DNA from: Candidatus Symbiobacter mobilis CR
GTDB taxonomy: Bacteria; Pseudomonadota; Gammaproteobacteria; Burkholderiales; Burkholderiaceae_C
Direction of reading: 5' to 3'
NCBI RefSeq assembly: GCF_000477435.1
Contig: NC_022576.1
Location: 2,170,001 to 2,234,000 of the forward strand
Length of the DNA: 64,000 nt
This document shows positions 62,334-64,000 of the stretch, one piece after another. Both the position numbers and the translations under genes were made by a program. Each line of letters begins with the position of its first letter. Position 1 is the stretch's first letter. The notes under the pieces are model-generated. The model saw only the letters and a list, made by a program, of their open reading frames with translations. It ran no database searches and had not been told where the DNA came from.

Positions 62334-64000
62334 ATGTCTGCTTCCCCACCGCTGCCTTCGGGCGGGGTTTTCGTGTCGTTTCCGGAATCCCCTTTCGCGC
62401 TGTACCAGCCCTACCCGCCTGCTGGAGACCAGCCTGCGGCTATCGAGCAACTGGTCGCCGGGGTGCATCACGGGGAGGCATACCAGGTATTGCTGGGGGT
62501 GACGGGGTCGGGCAAGACGTTCACCATGGCCAACGTCATCGCCAGGCTGGGGCGCCCGGCGATTGTGTTTGCGCCGAACAAAACGCTGGCGGCGCAGTTG
62601 TATGCGGAGTTCCGCGAATTTTTTCCCCGCAATGCGGTCGAGTATTTCGTGAGCTACTACGACTACTACCAGCCGGAAGCCTATGTGCCCCAACGCGATC
62701 TGTTCATCGAGAAAGACTCTGCCATCAATAGCCAGATCGAGCAGATGCGGTTGTCCTGCACCAAGAGCTTGCTGGAGCGGCGCGATGTCGTGATCGTGGC
62801 CTCGGTGTCGGCAATCTATGGGATCGGCGCGCCGGAGTCGTACCACCAGATGATCATGACGCTGCGTTGCGGGGATCGCATGCCGCAGCGGGACATCCTC
62901 GCGCAGCTCGTGCGGATGCAGTACACGCGCAACGATATGGATTTCGGGCGGGGAACGTTTCGCGTGCGTGGGGAGACGATCGACATCTTCCCTGCCGAGC
63001 ACAGCGAGCTGGCCATCCGGCTTGGGCTGTGGGACGATGAAATCGAGAGCTTGCAGTTCTTCGACCCCCTGACCGGTCATTTGCGGCAGAAGACTACGCG
63101 ATTCACCGTGTACCCCAGCAGCCACTACGTGACCCCGCGTGAGCAAGTGCTCGCTGCGGTCGAGACGATCAAGGTCGAGTTGGCGCAGCGCGCAAAGGAG
63201 TTCGTGGCGCTAGGCAAGCTGGTGGAGGCGCAACGCATTGAGCAACGCACGCGCTTCGACCTGGAAATGCTCGTCGAAGTCGGGCACTGCAAAGGCATCG
63301 AAAACTACAGCAGGCATTTGAGTGGCACTGCCCCCGGCGAACCGCCTGCCACGCTCATCGACTATTTGCCGAAGGATGCGCTGATGTTCCTCGACGAAAG
63401 CCACGTGCTCATCGGGCAGTTCGGCGGGATGTACAACGGCGATCGGGCACGCAAGGCAACGCTGGTCGAGTACGGATTCCGCCTCCCGAGCGCGATGGAC
63501 AACAGACCCTTGAAATTCGAGGAATTCCAGTCGCGGATGCGGCAGGCCATCCTCGTCTCCGCGACGCCGGCGCAGTGGGAGCGCGACCATGCCGGGCAGA
63601 TCGTCGAACAGGTTGTGCGGCCCACGGGGCTGGTCGATCCAGAGGTCGTGGTGCGGCCAGCTTCCTCGCAGGTGGACGATGTACTCGGGGAGATTCGCCG
63701 GTGCGTGGACTCTCAGGAGCGGGTGTTGATCACCACCCTGACCAAGCGTATGGCAGAGCAGCTCACCGATTACCTCACCGAAAACGGGGTGAAAGTGCGG
63801 TACCTCCATAGCGACATCGACACGGTCGAGCGCGTCGAAATCATCAGGGATTTGCGCCTGGGGGTGTTCGACGTGCTGGTGGGGATCAATCTGTTGCGCG
63901 AGGGACTGGACATTCCCGAGGTTTCCCTGGTGGCGATCTTCGATGCCGACAAGGAAGGCTTTTTGCGGTCAGAGCGTTCGCTGATCCAGACGATCGGGCG
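62334..64000 (+). CDS. uvrB: UvrABC excision nuclease subunit B (5' part)
   Basis: The frame runs off the right edge after 555 codons; full UvrB is about 670-690. It begins [20 protein letters not shown], then [12 protein letters not shown], Walker [16 protein letters not shown] near residue 55, and the beta-hairpin region [17 protein letters not shown] that inserts between DNA strands. Other helicase motifs: [36 protein letters not shown] and [20 protein letters not shown]. UvrB verifies lesions and loads UvrC. No good ribosome binding site is seen before the ATG at 62334; nothing else suits. Confidence 0.96.
   Translation, partial: MSASPPLPSGGVFVSFPESPFALYQPYPPAGDQPAAIEQLVAGVHHGEAYQVLLGVTGSGKTFTMANVIARLGRPAIVFAPNKTLAAQLYAEFREFFPRNAVEYFVSYYDYYQPEAYVPQRDLFIEKDSAINSQIEQMRLSCTKSLLERRDVVIVASVSAIYGIGAPESYHQMIMTLRCGDRMPQRDILAQLVRMQYTRNDMDFGRGTFRVRGETIDIFPAEHSELAIRLGLWDDEIESLQFFDPLTGHLRQKTTRFTVYPSSHYVTPREQVLAAVETIKVELAQRAKEFVALGKLVEAQRIEQRTRFDLEMLVEVGHCKGIENYSRHLSGTAPGEPPATLIDYLPKDALMFLDESHVLIGQFGGMYNGDRARKATLVEYGFRLPSAMDNRPLKFEEFQSRMRQAILVSATPAQWERDHAGQIVEQVVRPTGLVDPEVVVRPASSQVDDVLGEIRRCVDSQERVLITTLTKRMAEQLTDYLTENGVKVRYLHSDIDTVERVEIIRDLRLGVFDVLVGINLLREGLDIPEVSLVAIFDADKEGFLRSERSLIQTIG

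Overview
The window looks like a chromosomal segment of a betaproteobacterium of the order Burkholderiales, most likely Comamonadaceae or a close relative. The basis is the hfq-hflX-hflK-hflC-DUF2065-hisZ-purA gene order, divergent rluD/bamD, divergent lptFG/pepA-holC, etfBA, and protein sequences typical of that order. GC content is fairly high across most of it. A few islands are visibly more AT-rich: the integrase/mrr end, 18.4-24.2 kb and 41.4-43.4 kb. No rRNA, tRNA or CRISPR array was seen. The signalling load resembles a small motile, sensing-rich Comamonadaceae genome, but species assignment is a guess.

Layout. 1-3.6 kb is an accessory edge: a 65-bp tandem repeat, two small ORFs, a P4-type tyrosine recombinase, the 3' end of a group II intron with a maturase fragment, and an Mrr-type restriction enzyme. 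3.7-17.4 kb is a long leftward gene train. It starts with a PLP lyase and a spermidine synthase-like protein, then a GspE/PilB-type ATPase, a CHASE2 Ser/Thr kinase, a PP2C phosphatase, a double-FHA protein, a CHASE2 adenylate cyclase, a second GspE-type ATPase carrying a GAF domain, and an M48 protease. This reads as a phospho-signalling and cAMP module wired to a secretion or pilus motor. 17.5-24.7 kb is a repeat-rich island with a nuclease-like gene and its broken copy, a second intron 3' remnant, small inverted-repeat elements, an octamer repeat, a multi-PAS hybrid kinase and an NTF2-PAS-GGDEF protein.

24.7-41.3 kb is housekeeping: purA, hisZ, hflC, hflK, hflX, hfq, rluB, rluD, bamD, a PP2C gene, etfB, etfA and mfd. 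41.4-43.4 kb is a small accessory patch with a repeat-domain fragment and two tandem DUF4160-DUF2442 cassettes, the upstream one with a frameshift. 43.4-49.1 kb carries lptF/lptG, pepA, holC and a branched-chain amino-acid-type binding protein.

49.2-58.7 kb is a second leftward signalling train: a Cache hybrid kinase, a receiver, an HD-GYP protein, a Cache kinase, CheZ, PilZ and a nitronate monooxygenase-like protein, pointing to c-di-GMP and motility control. 59.1-62.3 kb holds an orphan ExbB-like gene behind a Fur-box-like site, then a periplasmic binding protein overlapping a membrane diguanylate cyclase. The window ends inside uvrB.

Starts of several genes were moved from the longest reading frame to an internal ATG/GTG on the basis of ribosome binding sites, overlaps and family lengths. 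All function calls rest on reading motifs by eye; no database search was run.
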